A DNA stretch of 64,000 nucleotides from Bacillus sp. sid0103 (GTDB taxonomy: Bacteria > Bacillota > Bacilli > Bacillales_B > DSM-18226), in assembly GCF_019219025.1 (NCBI RefSeq), contig NZ_JAHUWN010000002.1, forward strand, positions 124,001 to 188,000. The letters are read 5' to 3'. The notes beneath the pieces were generated by a model that was not told the origin of the DNA, searched no databases, and worked only from the letters and a program-made list of their open reading frames with translations. The translations under genes and the position numbers were made by a program. Shown piece after piece: positions 16,854-25,814 of the stretch; positions within the stretch are counted from its first letter, which is position 1; each line of letters begins with the position of its first letter.

Positions 16854-18305
16854 TTAGTTAGCCAAACCATATGAATCTGCGAAATACTCGAGCCCGCAAT
16901 GTCTCGTTTCCCGCGATAGACCGCTTTCCTTTAATCCTGGGAAATCAAGATGGAGGTCTTGGAAAACCGTATGATTATTATGAAAAACAGCTCCTGCTTC
17001 CAAACGGTCCGCTAACTTCACGACCAACGCTTCGTCCTCTGTCCAAACAGACGCCCTCAAACCGAATTCACTGTCATTGGCAAGCCCCACAACTTCATCC
17101 ACTTCAGAAAACGGTAAAATCGGAATCACCGGACCGAATTGTTCGGCACGAACAATTTCACTGGTTTGGTCTACTCCTGTAATGATGGTCGGTTGAATAA
17201 AATAACCTTGTTCCCATGATTCCGGATCGAGTTGAATTCCGCCCGTAATCACATGAGCACCTGCTTCAGCAGCTCGGTTGATCAAGCCGTTCACATAGTC
17301 ATACTGTGACTTGTTATTTAAAGGACCCATCTCCACATCCGGTTGAATGCCATTCCCAACCCGAATGCGGCTGAATTCCTTCGTTAATTTTTCAACCACT
17401 TCTTCATATCGAGATTCGTGAACATAGATCCTTTTTATAGCGGAGCACACCTGACCCGCTGCACGAAGGACACCGAAACGCAGGCGTTTGATAGCTTCGT
17501 CATCTAAGTTCGCATCTGCAAGAAGAATGGCTGCATCATTTCCCCCCAGTTCCATGTACAGCTTTTTGACTGTCCCAGCAGCGGCACGCATGATTTCTTT
17601 CCCCGTTTCCGTACTACCAACAAAAGCAATCGTGCGAACCCGCGGGTCCGAACAAAGCGCATCCCCAATTACACTGCCTGACCCCGTCACCACATTGATG
17701 ACCCCATCTGGAAAATAAGAGGCGACCACTTTTAAGAAGGTCATAATGGATAAAGGACAGCTGGTTGCTGGCTTCACGACGACGGTATTTCCTGCCAACA
17801 CTGCAGGTATTACTCGTTTAAAGGTAAGAATTAATGGTGAGTTCCAAGGAGAGATGATGGCTGCCACCCCACGCGGACGCTTGCGGATCTGCACCTTTTG
17901 ACCTCCTGGAAGGCTTTCAGGTTGCCACCATTCTAGTAACTCGTCTGACCCTTGTTTCATAATATCAAAACAACGAAGCAAATCTTTCTTCGCCTCAACA
18001 AGAACCTTACCATTCTCCCGAACTAGTAAACTAACATTCTCTTCAACAATTGCTTTAATCTCCTCAGCTGCGAGCCTCATCCGGTTAGCCCGGTCCACAA
18101 TGTCACTTTGCGACCAGCTTTCATAGGCTTTAGCAGCGGTTCCCACCGCTTGGTCTACATCCGCTTTTGAACATAAAGCAACTTCGCCGACCACTTCACT
18201 CGTCTGTGCTGGATTGATGACCTTCACTGTATTTTCGGCTTGAATCCACTGTCCGCCAATTAAGTATTTTCCTGAAACATATGGATGTGTTGAAATCACG
18301 TTCAT
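16854..18305 (-). CDS. NAD(P)-dependent aldehyde dehydrogenase
   Basis: This soluble enzyme oxidises an aldehyde to a carboxylic acid. Features are the cofactor loop FVGSTETGKEIM, the general base Glu in YMELGGND (around residue 254) and the nucleophile Cys in AAGQVCSAIKR (around 288). The N-terminal VKVINPAQTSEVVGEV and PWNSPLILTFKRVIPAVLAGNTVV are standard. At 483 aa it is complete. The ATG lies only 1-2 bp after a GGGGGG tract; GTG two codons later may be the real start. It begins 6 bp after the ThDP enzyme gene, and the pair could convert a 2-oxo acid to an aldehyde and then to an acid. The substrate is inferred to be aromatic. Confidence 0.92.
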   Translation of the reverse strand: MNVISTHPYVSGKYLIGGQWIQAENTVKVINPAQTSEVVGEVALCSKADVDQAVGTAAKAYESWSQSDIVDRANRMRLAAEEIKAIVEENVSLLVRENGKVLVEAKKDLLRCFDIMKQGSDELLEWWQPESLPGGQKVQIRKRPRGVAAIISPWNSPLILTFKRVIPAVLAGNTVVVKPATSCPLSIMTFLKVVASYFPDGVINVVTGSGSVIGDALCSDPRVRTIAFVGSTETGKEIMRAAAGTVKKLYMELGGNDAAILLADANLDDEAIKRLRFGVLRAAGQVCSAIKRIYVHESRYEEVVEKLTKEFSRIRVGNGIQPDVEMGPLNNKSQYDYVNGLINRAAEAGAHVITGGIQLDPESWEQGYFIQPTIITGVDQTSEIVRAEQFGPVIPILPFSEVDEVVGLANDSEFGLRASVWTEDEALVVKLADRLEAGAVFHNNHTVFQDLHLDFPGLKESGLSRETRHCGLEYFADSYGLAN

Positions 18306-18311
18306 TCCCCC

Positions 18312-20000
18312 CTACAACTTTTTCGGTTTGAAAGCATCGGCTGCACCTGGAGGACCTCCAAATGGTTTCGCCATCGGTCCGACCGCTTCCATATCCACTA
18401 CAATCATCGTTGGCTTTTTGCTAGCAACGGCCTTCTCTAGCTCAGTGACAAATTCTGTGGCTGAACCAATACGCGCGGCATCAAATCCCATCGATTGCGC
18501 TAATAACACAAAGTCAGGACTCATTAAATCAACCGCCACCTGACGACCATAGGCTGCACTCTGAATATTCCGGAGCACCCCGTAGCCAGCATCATCAAAT
18601 AGGACCACAATCAGCGGCAGTTTTTCTTGGGCCGCAGTCGCCATTTCGCCGACATTGACCATAAATCCGCCATCTCCTGCCATTAATACAACCGACTGAT
18701 CCTTATTGGCCATTTGCGCACCAATCGCCGTTGGCAGCCCTTGACCAATTCCTCCGCCAGATGCGTGAATCGATGTCCTAGGTTCATAGATTTCAAATAA
18801 ACGGCTACCCCACACATTGGCTTGAACGGTTACATCTCGGACTAAAATTGTGTTTTTAGGCAACACTTCTCGCATTCCATCAAGGAATTGTTCATATGGA
18901 CCAAGTGTCGCTCGTAACTGGGTTCGCAATTCTTCCCGAACAGACTGTACTTCATCAAGATAGGATGGATCCGGAATCACTGAAACTTTCGCTAATGCTT
19001 GATTTAATCCTTGTAAAATTTGTTTGGCATCCCCTACAAGTCCAAAGGTAGCTTCATAGTTACGATTAATCGCTTGCCAGTCTACATCAATCGATATATG
19101 TTCTTTTGGTACAGTGACTTTCCAGTTAGCTGTTTCATTGCCTCTAAATCGAACGCCAATACTGATCAACAAATCAGCATCTTTCAGTAAGCTTCTCGTT
19201 AATTCATTAGCGGCAAAGTGACCGATACATTGTGGATGATTTTCGGGTATACTTCCTTTTCCAGATTGGCTTGTGATCACGGCCGCCCCAATCTTTTCTG
19301 CCAACGCTTGGACCTCTTTTGATGCACCTGAGGTAATCACTCCTCCTCCTGCCCAAATGACTGGCCGGCGAGCATGACTAATTTTGACTAATACCTCTTC
19401 AGGAATGGTTGAAATGGTTTGATTGATTGGAGCTACTAGGCTAATTTCTTCAATCGAATGTTTTGGGATAATAGCAGATTGAAAATCAATGGGGATTTCT
19501 AGTGTTACAGGTCCTGCTGGATAAGCAAACGCGTCTTGGATCGCTTGTCTGATGACTGCGGATGCTTGCTCAGGCCTTCTTAACCGAACGGCTTTTTTAC
19601 AGGAACCTTCCATCATTGACAACTGGTCTTTACATTCATGGATATAGCCTCTGCCCGTTCCTAAGTAAGGGGAAGCAACCTCACCGGTAAGATGAAGAAC
19701 GGGTACGCCTGCTGCCCATGCTTCAATTAAAGAACCTGCTGCATTTCCAGCTCCTGTTCCCGTGCTCGTAATCACGACGCCCAATTTACCAGTTGCTCTT
19801 GCATAGCCATCTGCCATATTTGCCGCTCCGCTTTCACCGCGGGAACAGACTAAATGAATGCTTCCTTCCCTCTGAATTGCATCATAAATCGGCATATTGT
19901 GGATACTCACAATTCCAAAGGCTACTTCCACGCCTGCACGAACAAGTTCTTGGACCACTGCGTCAGCTGTTGTAAATTCCATTTGCTTTCGTTCACTCAT
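18312..20000 (-). CDS. Thiamine-diphosphate-dependent enzyme (decarboxylase/acetolactate synthase superfamily)
   Basis: This 562-residue enzyme has the three ThDP domains. The N-terminal PYR domain carries the activating Glu56 in CSRGESGAANMADGYARATG. A middle Rossmann-like domain includes RRPVIWAGGGVITSGA. The C-terminal PP domain has the metal-ThDP motif GDGGFMVNVGEMATAAQ near residue 445. It resembles benzoylformate decarboxylase and acetolactate-synthase-like proteins. Next to an aldehyde dehydrogenase and a ring dioxygenase it is most likely a 2-oxo-acid decarboxylase or carboligase acting on an aromatic intermediate (inference). No small regulatory subunit gene (ilvH type) is present, which argues against a true acetolactate synthase. 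Confidence 0.9.
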   Translation of the reverse strand: MSERKQMEFTTADAVVQELVRAGVEVAFGIVSIHNMPIYDAIQREGSIHLVCSRGESGAANMADGYARATGKLGVVITSTGTGAGNAAGSLIEAWAAGVPVLHLTGEVASPYLGTGRGYIHECKDQLSMMEGSCKKAVRLRRPEQASAVIRQAIQDAFAYPAGPVTLEIPIDFQSAIIPKHSIEEISLVAPINQTISTIPEEVLVKISHARRPVIWAGGGVITSGASKEVQALAEKIGAAVITSQSGKGSIPENHPQCIGHFAANELTRSLLKDADLLISIGVRFRGNETANWKVTVPKEHISIDVDWQAINRNYEATFGLVGDAKQILQGLNQALAKVSVIPDPSYLDEVQSVREELRTQLRATLGPYEQFLDGMREVLPKNTILVRDVTVQANVWGSRLFEIYEPRTSIHASGGGIGQGLPTAIGAQMANKDQSVVLMAGDGGFMVNVGEMATAAQEKLPLIVVLFDDAGYGVLRNIQSAAYGRQVAVDLMSPDFVLLAQSMGFDAARIGSATEFVTELEKAVASKKPTMIVVDMEAVGPMAKPFGGPPGAADAFKPKKL

Positions 20001-20025
20001 CGTTTATTCCTGCCTTTATTTATAT

Positions 20026-20817
20026 TTAAAGCGCTTTCCCCAGCGCTCCAGCTGTTTCAATTGTTGAACCCGATACATAGCTTGCTTTATTTGAGGCTAA
20101 AAATAAAATCACACTGGCTACTTCCTCTGCCTCGCCAACTCTTCCTAACGGAATATTTCGCTTTTTAGCTAAATCAGCATAATAATCTTCTGCTTTCATA
20201 TCGGGAGCGTTCTTCAATCTTCGCCGCTCCCATTGATCAGTACGAATCAACCCTAAGCTCACCGAGTTGACTAAAATATTATCGGAAGCAAGTTCTTGCG
20301 ATAGCGTCTTACTTAAATTCAATAATCCTGCTCTCGTTGCCGCAGTAGCAATCATATGCCTTTCCGGCTCTTTCGCTAAGGTCGCATTAATATTAACGAT
20401 TCGGCCGCCGCCGCGTTTGACCAAGTAAGGATGAACCGCCTTTACCGCATAAATAATCGCGAAGTATTTTAACTGAATTTGCTGTTGCCATTGTTCATCC
20501 GTTACATCAAAGAAATGTCCCATCACACTTTGTCCTGCCGCATTCACAAGAATATCAATCCCGCCAAAATAGGAAGCAGCGCCGCCAATAAATTCGTTGA
20601 CATCCTCCTTATTGGTTACGTCGCATGTTGCAGCATAAATCGAATCGGATGTACCAAATTTCAGCAGGTGATCATAGGCTTTTTCTTTGCGCTCGCTATT
20701 TCTTCCACAAACCGCGACGCAGGCACCTTCCTGTAGAAACATTTCTGCTGTTTTTAAGCCAACACCAGAGGTTCCCCCCATAATGACCGCTACTTTATCC
20801 TTTAATCCTAAATCCAT
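20026..20817 (-). CDS. Atypical SDR-fold protein lacking the catalytic Tyr/Lys
   Basis: This is an SDR-family Rossmann protein of 263 residues. The cofactor motif GGTSGVG (14-20), CDVTNKED and VNAAGQS are normal. The expected YxxxK is missing: the aligned stretch reads MIATAATRAGLLNLSKTLS, so Thr replaces Tyr and Arg replaces Lys. The upstream Ser position reads NINATLAKE. It could be a non-redox SDR (isomerase, decarboxylase-like or binding protein) or a divergent reductase. RBS AAGGGG precedes the ATG. It lies between the extradiol dioxygenase and ThDP enzyme genes in one transcription unit. Confidence 0.85.
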   Translation of the reverse strand: MDLGLKDKVAVIMGGTSGVGLKTAEMFLQEGACVAVCGRNSERKEKAYDHLLKFGTSDSIYAATCDVTNKEDVNEFIGGAASYFGGIDILVNAAGQSVMGHFFDVTDEQWQQQIQLKYFAIIYAVKAVHPYLVKRGGGRIVNINATLAKEPERHMIATAATRAGLLNLSKTLSQELASDNILVNSVSLGLIRTDQWERRRLKNAPDMKAEDYYADLAKKRNIPLGRVGEAEEVASVILFLASNKASYVSGSTIETAGALGKAL

Positions 20818-20835
20818 CCTGACACCCCTTCCTGC

Positions 20836-21750
20836 TTATACCAATGCTTTTATATCTACCCATCCTGGGTCTGGCTCTCCACCCATCGCTGCCCGTGTTT
20901 CCGGTTTAGGAGGGCCGGCAATTCCCCATTGGTCCATTAAATGTGGTACCCGCTTCCAAACACGTGCTCTCCATTCGGACTCATCTTCAATCGTTTCTAA
21001 ATAACAGGTATACTCCATCACAAACTTCCCTGGATCTTGAAAATAACAAAAAACATTATTTCCAGGACCGTGGCGCCCGGGGCCCCAAATCTCTTGGTAG
21101 CCTGATTTTCTTACATTACTGATTCCTCTCATCACCTCGTCGACTGTATCGACTTCATAGGCGATATGATTAACGGAAGCGTGTTGATCCTGATTGAAGG
21201 CAATTGAGTGGTGTTTCCGGTTACAACGCAAGAAGGACATTTGGTGCTCGCTCCAGTCGGTCACCTTAAAACCCAAGACATTCGTATAAAAATCAGTAAT
21301 CATATCAAGGTCTTTCGTATTCATAACGACATGGTTCAGTTTGACAGGATCAACATTTTTCTTATTCCAAATCGAGGTATGAATTTCCACCCACGCAGAT
21401 AATTCAATACAGCGATTCTCAGGATCGACGAAGCGCAAACCATACCCTTTTCCCTCTTCATCCAAATAACCTGGAGGTGAAACAATCTTCACTCCCTTTG
21501 AAGTAAGGATTTCAGCTGCTCGATCGACTGCATTTTTATCCACCATTCCGAACGCGATATGGTGCAGTCCTCTTTCTTTGCCAGCATGTAGGCTTAATAT
21601 ATGATTTTCAGGACCAGCCCCACGAAAATAAACAGAAGTATCATCCTGAGCAACCTTATCTAAACCCCAAATTTTTTCATAAAAATCAGCTTGTTCTTGG
21701 AGAACGGGGGTAATTAAGCTGATATGCCGTAAGTGAGTAATTCCTAACAT
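20836..21750 (-). CDS. Extradiol ring-cleavage dioxygenase (VOC type, catechol 2,3-dioxygenase-like)
   Basis: This is a two-domain type I extradiol dioxygenase that opens a catechol next to the hydroxyls using Fe(II). The ligand positions in the C-terminal domain are visible: His in VKLNHVVMNTKDL, His in ASVNHIAYEVDTV and Glu in KFVMEYTCYLE. GRHGPGNNVFCYFQDP matches the family region that carries the conserved second-sphere His. The 304 aa are usual. GGAGGTG lies 7 bp before the ATG. It probably acts after the dihydrodiol dehydrogenase and before the C-C hydrolase of the same cluster. The catechol substrate is not determined. Confidence 0.92.
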   Translation of the reverse strand: MLGITHLRHISLITPVLQEQADFYEKIWGLDKVAQDDTSVYFRGAGPENHILSLHAGKERGLHHIAFGMVDKNAVDRAAEILTSKGVKIVSPPGYLDEEGKGYGLRFVDPENRCIELSAWVEIHTSIWNKKNVDPVKLNHVVMNTKDLDMITDFYTNVLGFKVTDWSEHQMSFLRCNRKHHSIAFNQDQHASVNHIAYEVDTVDEVMRGISNVRKSGYQEIWGPGRHGPGNNVFCYFQDPGKFVMEYTCYLETIEDESEWRARVWKRVPHLMDQWGIAGPPKPETRAAMGGEPDPGWVDIKALV

Positions 21751-21884
21751 CTCGCCACCTCCACTTTTTTATAGCCGTTTGAAAGTCAACAAGGATGATC
21801 CTGTTAAATAGTAAGAGGACCATCCCTGTCAAAGAATTAATCAGGGAGAATGTTTATTTCTGAAACATCTTCCTAATTTTAAAA

Positions 21885-22421
21885 TTACTTTCCGTTAATA
21901 ATTGCTTCTCTTTCTTTTGCCCGTTTAATACGAAGTTCTTCTAACGGACTATCTTTAGGATAGGTCGGTAAATTCGGCTTCACTGCTCCTAACATGACAA
22001 GCATTAATGCTTCTTCCTCGGTATCATTACGGAGTCCGCGGTAGACGCCTGGAGGGGAGCTGATGCAATCCCTTTCATTTAAAACGATTTCATGGACTTC
22101 ACTTTCACCCTCTTCTTGGATAAGGGCTGTGACACTGCCTTTGATCACAAAGAAAACTTCTTCGACATCATCATGTAAGTGAAGTGGTCCCATACATCCT
22201 GCTGGTAAAACCATGGTGCTTAAAGTAAAGTGTTCCGCTGCAATTACATTTGAATCATTATTCGCGGTTGCACCTCGACCGATATATCTCATCTGTGCCC
22301 TGCGATAAGCTGGATCAATTTCTTCCTGAAACTTCAACACATTCCAATCAAGAGTACGATTCGTTAACCTCGCAACATACTTTTTTTCAAACGCTTCAAC
22401 GGAGAATTTTTCTTTTGACAT
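21885..22421 (-). CDS. Cupin-domain protein of the aromatic cluster
   Basis: This 178-residue protein has a single cupin barrel. The metal motif is PLHLHDDVEEVFFVIKGSV (HxH then Glu, around residues 90-108), and the second cupin motif includes DCISSPPGVYRGLRN, without an obvious final His. I chose the ATG at 22421 because AAGGAG is 9 bp upstream; a longer frame starts inside an operator. Operators A (22441) and B (22535) lie directly in front, so this gene is the first of the unit that runs through the dioxygenases. It may be a ring-cleavage enzyme, an isomerase or a sensor; sequence does not tell. Confidence 0.82.
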   Translation of the reverse strand: MSKEKFSVEAFEKKYVARLTNRTLDWNVLKFQEEIDPAYRRAQMRYIGRGATANNDSNVIAAEHFTLSTMVLPAGCMGPLHLHDDVEEVFFVIKGSVTALIQEEGESEVHEIVLNERDCISSPPGVYRGLRNDTEEEALMLVMLGAVKPNLPTYPKDSPLEELRIKRAKEREAIINGK

Positions 22422-22440
22422 GTACAACACTCCTTTATAT

Positions 22441-22465
22441 TGTTTTATATGCAAAACATTGTTTT
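22441..22465 (+). promoter_or_regulatory. Cluster operator A (25-bp site)
   Basis: TGTTTTATATGCAAAACA continues into TTGTTTT. Three GTTTT/AAAAC half-sites follow the same pattern as sites B-E. It lies 20 bp upstream of the cupin start codon. Confidence 0.72.
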
Positions 22466-22534
22466 CTTTATAAACCAATAATAAATCCCAATATTATAAT
22501 TGTCAATTAAAAATATTGAGAAAATTTAATATAC

Positions 22535-22559
22535 AAAACTATGTTTTATATTTGAAACA
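22535..22559 (-). promoter_or_regulatory. Cluster operator B (inverted 25-bp site)
   Basis: On the minus strand it reads TGTTTCAAATATAAAACA then TAGTTTT, the same motif as site A but inverted, 94 bp from it. Confidence 0.72.
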
Positions 22560-22577
22560 CAAGATTCGATTAACATA

Positions 22578-23855
22578 TTAAAATATCACCTGTTGTGGAG
22601 GGGCATTCTCAATCTTTAGCTCAGCTGCTTCTCTTTTCAATGTAAACAGATAAGCAGCAAAACCAAGCCCCGCGGCAATAATTAACATGACAATGGAAGG
22701 TCCAAAGTCCCCGCCAGCAATATCAACCATCCAACCCATAATATAGCTAGAAAACCCGCCAAGAATGTTTGTAAAACCCATCAATCCAGCGGCACGACCA
22801 GCCGTTTCAGGTGTCGAAAATTTAACCATAAATAAATTACTTAAGTGGAATACGCCCCCTTGGGTTCCCATCGCTAAGCCCATGCATACCCCGGCCAAAA
22901 CTGGTTGTGGAGAAAGAATAGCTGCAGTTAAAAATGATGCCGTCAAAAGAAAGAGGATCGTCGCCATCAAACTAGGACGCTTGGTTTTATCCGCTAAATA
23001 TCCACAAATTAAAACGAAGCCTAAAGCAAAGAGCCAAGATAAAGAGGTAATTCCAGTCATGGCCTCCCTTGTGAAACCTTTCGCTCCGACTAAATAAGTA
23101 GGAAGCCAGATACTGATACCAAAAAATAAGAACGATGACACTAACATTCCGAACCAAACGATCCAATAACGGTAGTCTTGAACAAAGCTTTGTTTTTTCG
23201 TTGATACGTTAGAATCTGATTGTCGAATATACGCTAATTCCCTTTGGTCTAATCGTGGATGTTCTTCAGGAGTATCGCGCGTAAGGAAGATAAACATTGG
23301 TAGAACGATTAAAATATTAAACGCTGCTAAAACAAAAAAGGCAGCTTGCCAATGGAAGGTAGTAATCACTAGAGTTAAGATAATCGCGCCACATGCAGGT
23401 CCTAAATAGTTTCCTGCGAGCCAAGAGGATTGCGCCCGGCCGAGTTCACGCTGATTAAACCAGTTGGAGATAAACTTTCCGCAAATCGGAATCATCATCC
23501 CCTCACCAATCCCAAGGATGACACGGCTTAAGATAAACATTTCATAGGAAGTAGATAACCCGCCAATAACCATGGTAATGGCCCATACCGCGAGACCGAT
23601 GATGCCTGTCTTTCTTGCTCCAAGCTTGTCAATTATAAAGCCCCAAAAGATATTGGATAAGGCATAAGAAATGGTAAAGATAAAAGTAATCATCCCAATT
23701 TTCGCATTTTTATCTGCACCAGTTAATCCAAGATCATTTAAGAAACCTTGATCCGTTTGGATAATCGAAATACCTAATTTATCAATTTGACCAAAAAACC
23801 AAAAAAAGAAAATAGGCATGGCAATATAAATCCATCGTTTATTCGTTCTCAGCAT
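22578..23855 (-). CDS. MFS transporter, anion:cation symporter-like
   Basis: This is a 425-residue major facilitator with about 12 transmembrane helices. The first-half loop reads GFIIDKLGARKTG (a variant of the D-R-x-G-R/K MFS motif), and LSRVILGIGEGMMIPICGKFISNWF matches the helix-4 signature of the ACS family, which takes up organic anions such as aromatic acids, hexuronates and tartrate. It probably imports the substrate of the neighbouring catabolic genes. Operators C and D lie 130-250 bp upstream, and A/B downstream, which suggests its own promoter controlled by the IclR protein. Confidence 0.9.
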   Translation of the reverse strand: MLRTNKRWIYIAMPIFFFWFFGQIDKLGISIIQTDQGFLNDLGLTGADKNAKIGMITFIFTISYALSNIFWGFIIDKLGARKTGIIGLAVWAITMVIGGLSTSYEMFILSRVILGIGEGMMIPICGKFISNWFNQRELGRAQSSWLAGNYLGPACGAIILTLVITTFHWQAAFFVLAAFNILIVLPMFIFLTRDTPEEHPRLDQRELAYIRQSDSNVSTKKQSFVQDYRYWIVWFGMLVSSFLFFGISIWLPTYLVGAKGFTREAMTGITSLSWLFALGFVLICGYLADKTKRPSLMATILFLLTASFLTAAILSPQPVLAGVCMGLAMGTQGGVFHLSNLFMVKFSTPETAGRAAGLMGFTNILGGFSSYIMGWMVDIAGGDFGPSIVMLIIAAGLGFAAYLFTLKREAAELKIENAPPQQVIF

Positions 23856-23985
23856 TAAAAAGCCCCCTTTTTGATTTTAATAGATGAATACGCTTCCAAT
23901 AAATTTTATAATCTAGTATACAATGCTTCATAGCCCCAAACGAACTTTTATCCCTCCTTTTTTATTATCTGTAGCATACAGAGCG

Positions 23986-24010
23986 TGTTTTATATACAAA
24001 ACATAGTTTA
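23986..24010 (+). promoter_or_regulatory. Cluster operator C (25-bp site)
   Basis: TGTTTTATATACAAAACA followed by TAGTTTA, upstream of the MFS gene. It has the same orientation as site A. Confidence 0.75.
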
Positions 24011-24078
24011 CTACTAAGTTTATTTTAAAGTTTTGAGAAAATTGTGTCAACAAAAAACATGTATTTTGTTTTACAATT

Positions 24079-24103
24079 TAAAACTAGTTTTATATACAAA
24101 ACA
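24079..24103 (-). promoter_or_regulatory. Cluster operator D (inverted 25-bp site)
   Basis: On the minus strand it reads TGTTTTGTATATAAAACT then AGTTTTA, inverted relative to site C and 93 bp from it. This repeats the A/B geometry. Confidence 0.72.
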
Positions 24104-24113
24104 CATAAATAAA

Positions 24114-24139
24114 AAAGCTTGCGATATTTCGCAAGCTTT
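24114..24139 (-). terminator. Terminator after iclR
   Basis: AAAGCTTGCGA pairs with TCGCAAGCTTT. On the minus strand a T-tract (TTTTTTATTT) follows. It abuts the stop codon of the IclR gene. Confidence 0.8.
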
Positions 24140-24937
24140 CTAATTCATTGTTGAATGGTAGCCCATAAAGCCGGAGAGTATCTTGGAAACTTCCAACACT
24201 TTAGGTAAGGCTATTTTTTCAATAAACTCTTGATTGAAGGTAGCCTCTGTTGCAACCACATTGATCGCTGCCATAACTTGACCCGTTCGCTCAAAGATGG
24301 GCGCAGCAACAGATTGAATTCCATGGTGAAATTCACCTTTAGTAATCGCATACCCATTTTGCCGGATCTCAGTTAATTCTTTCTGAAAATCCATGTAATC
24401 AGTTTGCGTTCGTTCTGTATAGGGTTTTAAATTGGAACCAAATAATAGTTGGTTTAATTTTTCTTGTGGTTGATAGGCAAGCTGCACTTTTCCATTGGCG
24501 ATCGCATGGGCGGGTAGTCGGAGTCCAATATTCACATTCACCGCTGATACTCCTCGGACAGGTGCACTGCCGACATAAACCACTTCTTGACCATCCAAAA
24601 TAGATAAATGACAAGAAGCCCCTGTTTCATCCCTTAATTTTTCTAAATAAGGCTGCGCAATTTCCGGGAGTTTTAGTGTACTTAAGTAGGCAAAACCTAA
24701 TTCCAACACCTTAGGAGTTAAACTATAGCGTTTCGTATGTTCATCTTGATAGAGATACCCAAGTGTTTGGAGCGTATACAATAATCGGAACGGAACCGTC
24801 CGGCTCACATCCAGTTCTTTCGCGATTTCCACCAAAGATAATGTCGGGCGCTCTTCACTAAATAACTTTAAAATTTCCAATCCCCTTACTAAGGCATTGG
24901 CATTATACCGTTCCTTTTCATCATTTGCCATCCGCAT
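24140..24937 (-). CDS. IclR-family transcriptional regulator
   Basis: This regulator has an N-terminal winged helix (ALVRGLEILKLFSEERPTLSLVEIAKELDVSRTVPFRLLYTLQTLGYL, residues ~16-60) and a C-terminal GAF-like effector domain with YVGSAPVRG, RLPAHAIANGKVQLA and ITKGEFHHGIQSVAAPIF, the standard IclR pocket elements. At 265 aa it is full length. IclR proteins bind short palindromes and usually respond to an aromatic or organic acid. The repeated TGTTTT-N6-AAAACA sites near the hydrolase, MFS and cupin genes are the best candidates for its binding sites (inference). It lies 43 bp after the hydrolase gene. Confidence 0.92.
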   Translation of the reverse strand: MRMANDEKERYNANALVRGLEILKLFSEERPTLSLVEIAKELDVSRTVPFRLLYTLQTLGYLYQDEHTKRYSLTPKVLELGFAYLSTLKLPEIAQPYLEKLRDETGASCHLSILDGQEVVYVGSAPVRGVSAVNVNIGLRLPAHAIANGKVQLAYQPQEKLNQLLFGSNLKPYTERTQTDYMDFQKELTEIRQNGYAITKGEFHHGIQSVAAPIFERTGQVMAAINVVATEATFNQEFIEKIALPKVLEVSKILSGFMGYHSTMN

Positions 24938-24980
24938 TTCACCATCTCATTGTTATTAATTTACTTATTCTACAATCATA

Positions 24981-25793
24981 TCAAAGTTTACGTAAAGAAG
25001 GATATTCTCTGGTTAAAAAATCTTGGACGATTCCATTAAAACTAGTAGGATCTTCCTGATAACATAAATGTCCAGTCCCTGGGATCGTAACAAATTTTGA
25101 ATCCTTAATAGCTTCATGAAAAATCCGCGATTCACTGACTGGTGTCACTCGATCTAATTCACCGCAAATAACCAGGGTAGGAACAGAAATGGAAGATAGG
25201 ATCTCCCTTTGATTCAAAGAATAAAGCGAATACGCAACAGAGCGGAAACCCATGGGTCTGATTTGCGAATAGATTCTTTCTGCTTCTTTCTTTATTTCAG
25301 GGTCTGGCTGTGGAGACAGTAGTTCCTTTACACGTAGTTGTGCTAGTTCTTTTGGCTCCATTGTTTCAATGTTATTTAGACGATTCTTTAATCTCAGTTC
25401 ATTTTCTTCTTTACTTAGGGCCGCAGCCCCCCTTGTGGCATCTGAAATAATTAACGCATCAACCATTTCGGGAAAGCGGTAACAAAAATCAAGTGCAATT
25501 GCCGAACCCATTGAATGTCCTAAAAGCGTGACGCATTTATAGTTTAATTTTTCGATAAATCCTTTTAAAACATCAGCGAACAGCTTGAATTCTTTCAATT
25601 CCTCTTTTGGATCCGAACTTTTCCCGTATCCGGGCGCATCCCACGCAATCACAGTGTTTAGCTTAGATAAGTTCTGTAATTGTTTTTTCCATGACTGCGA
25701 GTTGTTCCCCATTCCATGTAAGATAATTAATGGAGGTCCCTCTCCTTCGATTTCATAATGAATTTGTAAATCTTCTACTTTTAAAAATGGCAT
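24981..25793 (-). CDS. Alpha/beta hydrolase, meta-cleavage product hydrolase type
   Basis: This is a 270-residue alpha/beta hydrolase. The oxyanion HGMGNNSQSW is near residue 26, the nucleophile Ser94 in LLGHSMGSAIA, the acid Asp in VICGELDRVTP (around 221) and the base His in PGTGHLCYQED (around 248). C-C bond hydrolases such as BphD, MhpC and CumD share this layout and split the ring-opened product of extradiol dioxygenases. Its location in the same cluster as an extradiol enzyme supports that role; an esterase acting on the growth substrate is the alternative. Operator E lies ~20 bp upstream of the start. Confidence 0.87.
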   Translation of the reverse strand: MPFLKVEDLQIHYEIEGEGPPLIILHGMGNNSQSWKKQLQNLSKLNTVIAWDAPGYGKSSDPKEELKEFKLFADVLKGFIEKLNYKCVTLLGHSMGSAIALDFCYRFPEMVDALIISDATRGAAALSKEENELRLKNRLNNIETMEPKELAQLRVKELLSPQPDPEIKKEAERIYSQIRPMGFRSVAYSLYSLNQREILSSISVPTLVICGELDRVTPVSESRIFHEAIKDSKFVTIPGTGHLCYQEDPTSFNGIVQDFLTREYPSLRKL

Positions 25794-25814
25794 ATTTCCC
25801 CACCTGCACCCTCT

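Noticed and set aside
18312..20000. Acetolactate synthase large subunit (ilvB)
   Set aside because: No ilvH small subunit or other branched-chain amino acid genes are adjacent, and the cluster context is catabolic. The superfamily call is kept instead.
12015..25793. Assignment as a biphenyl or phenylpropionate operon (bph/hca)
   Set aside because: The upper-pathway enzymes resemble those families, but ferredoxin, reductase and the later meta-pathway genes are missing, and extra ThDP, AspDH-like and cupin genes do not belong to them.
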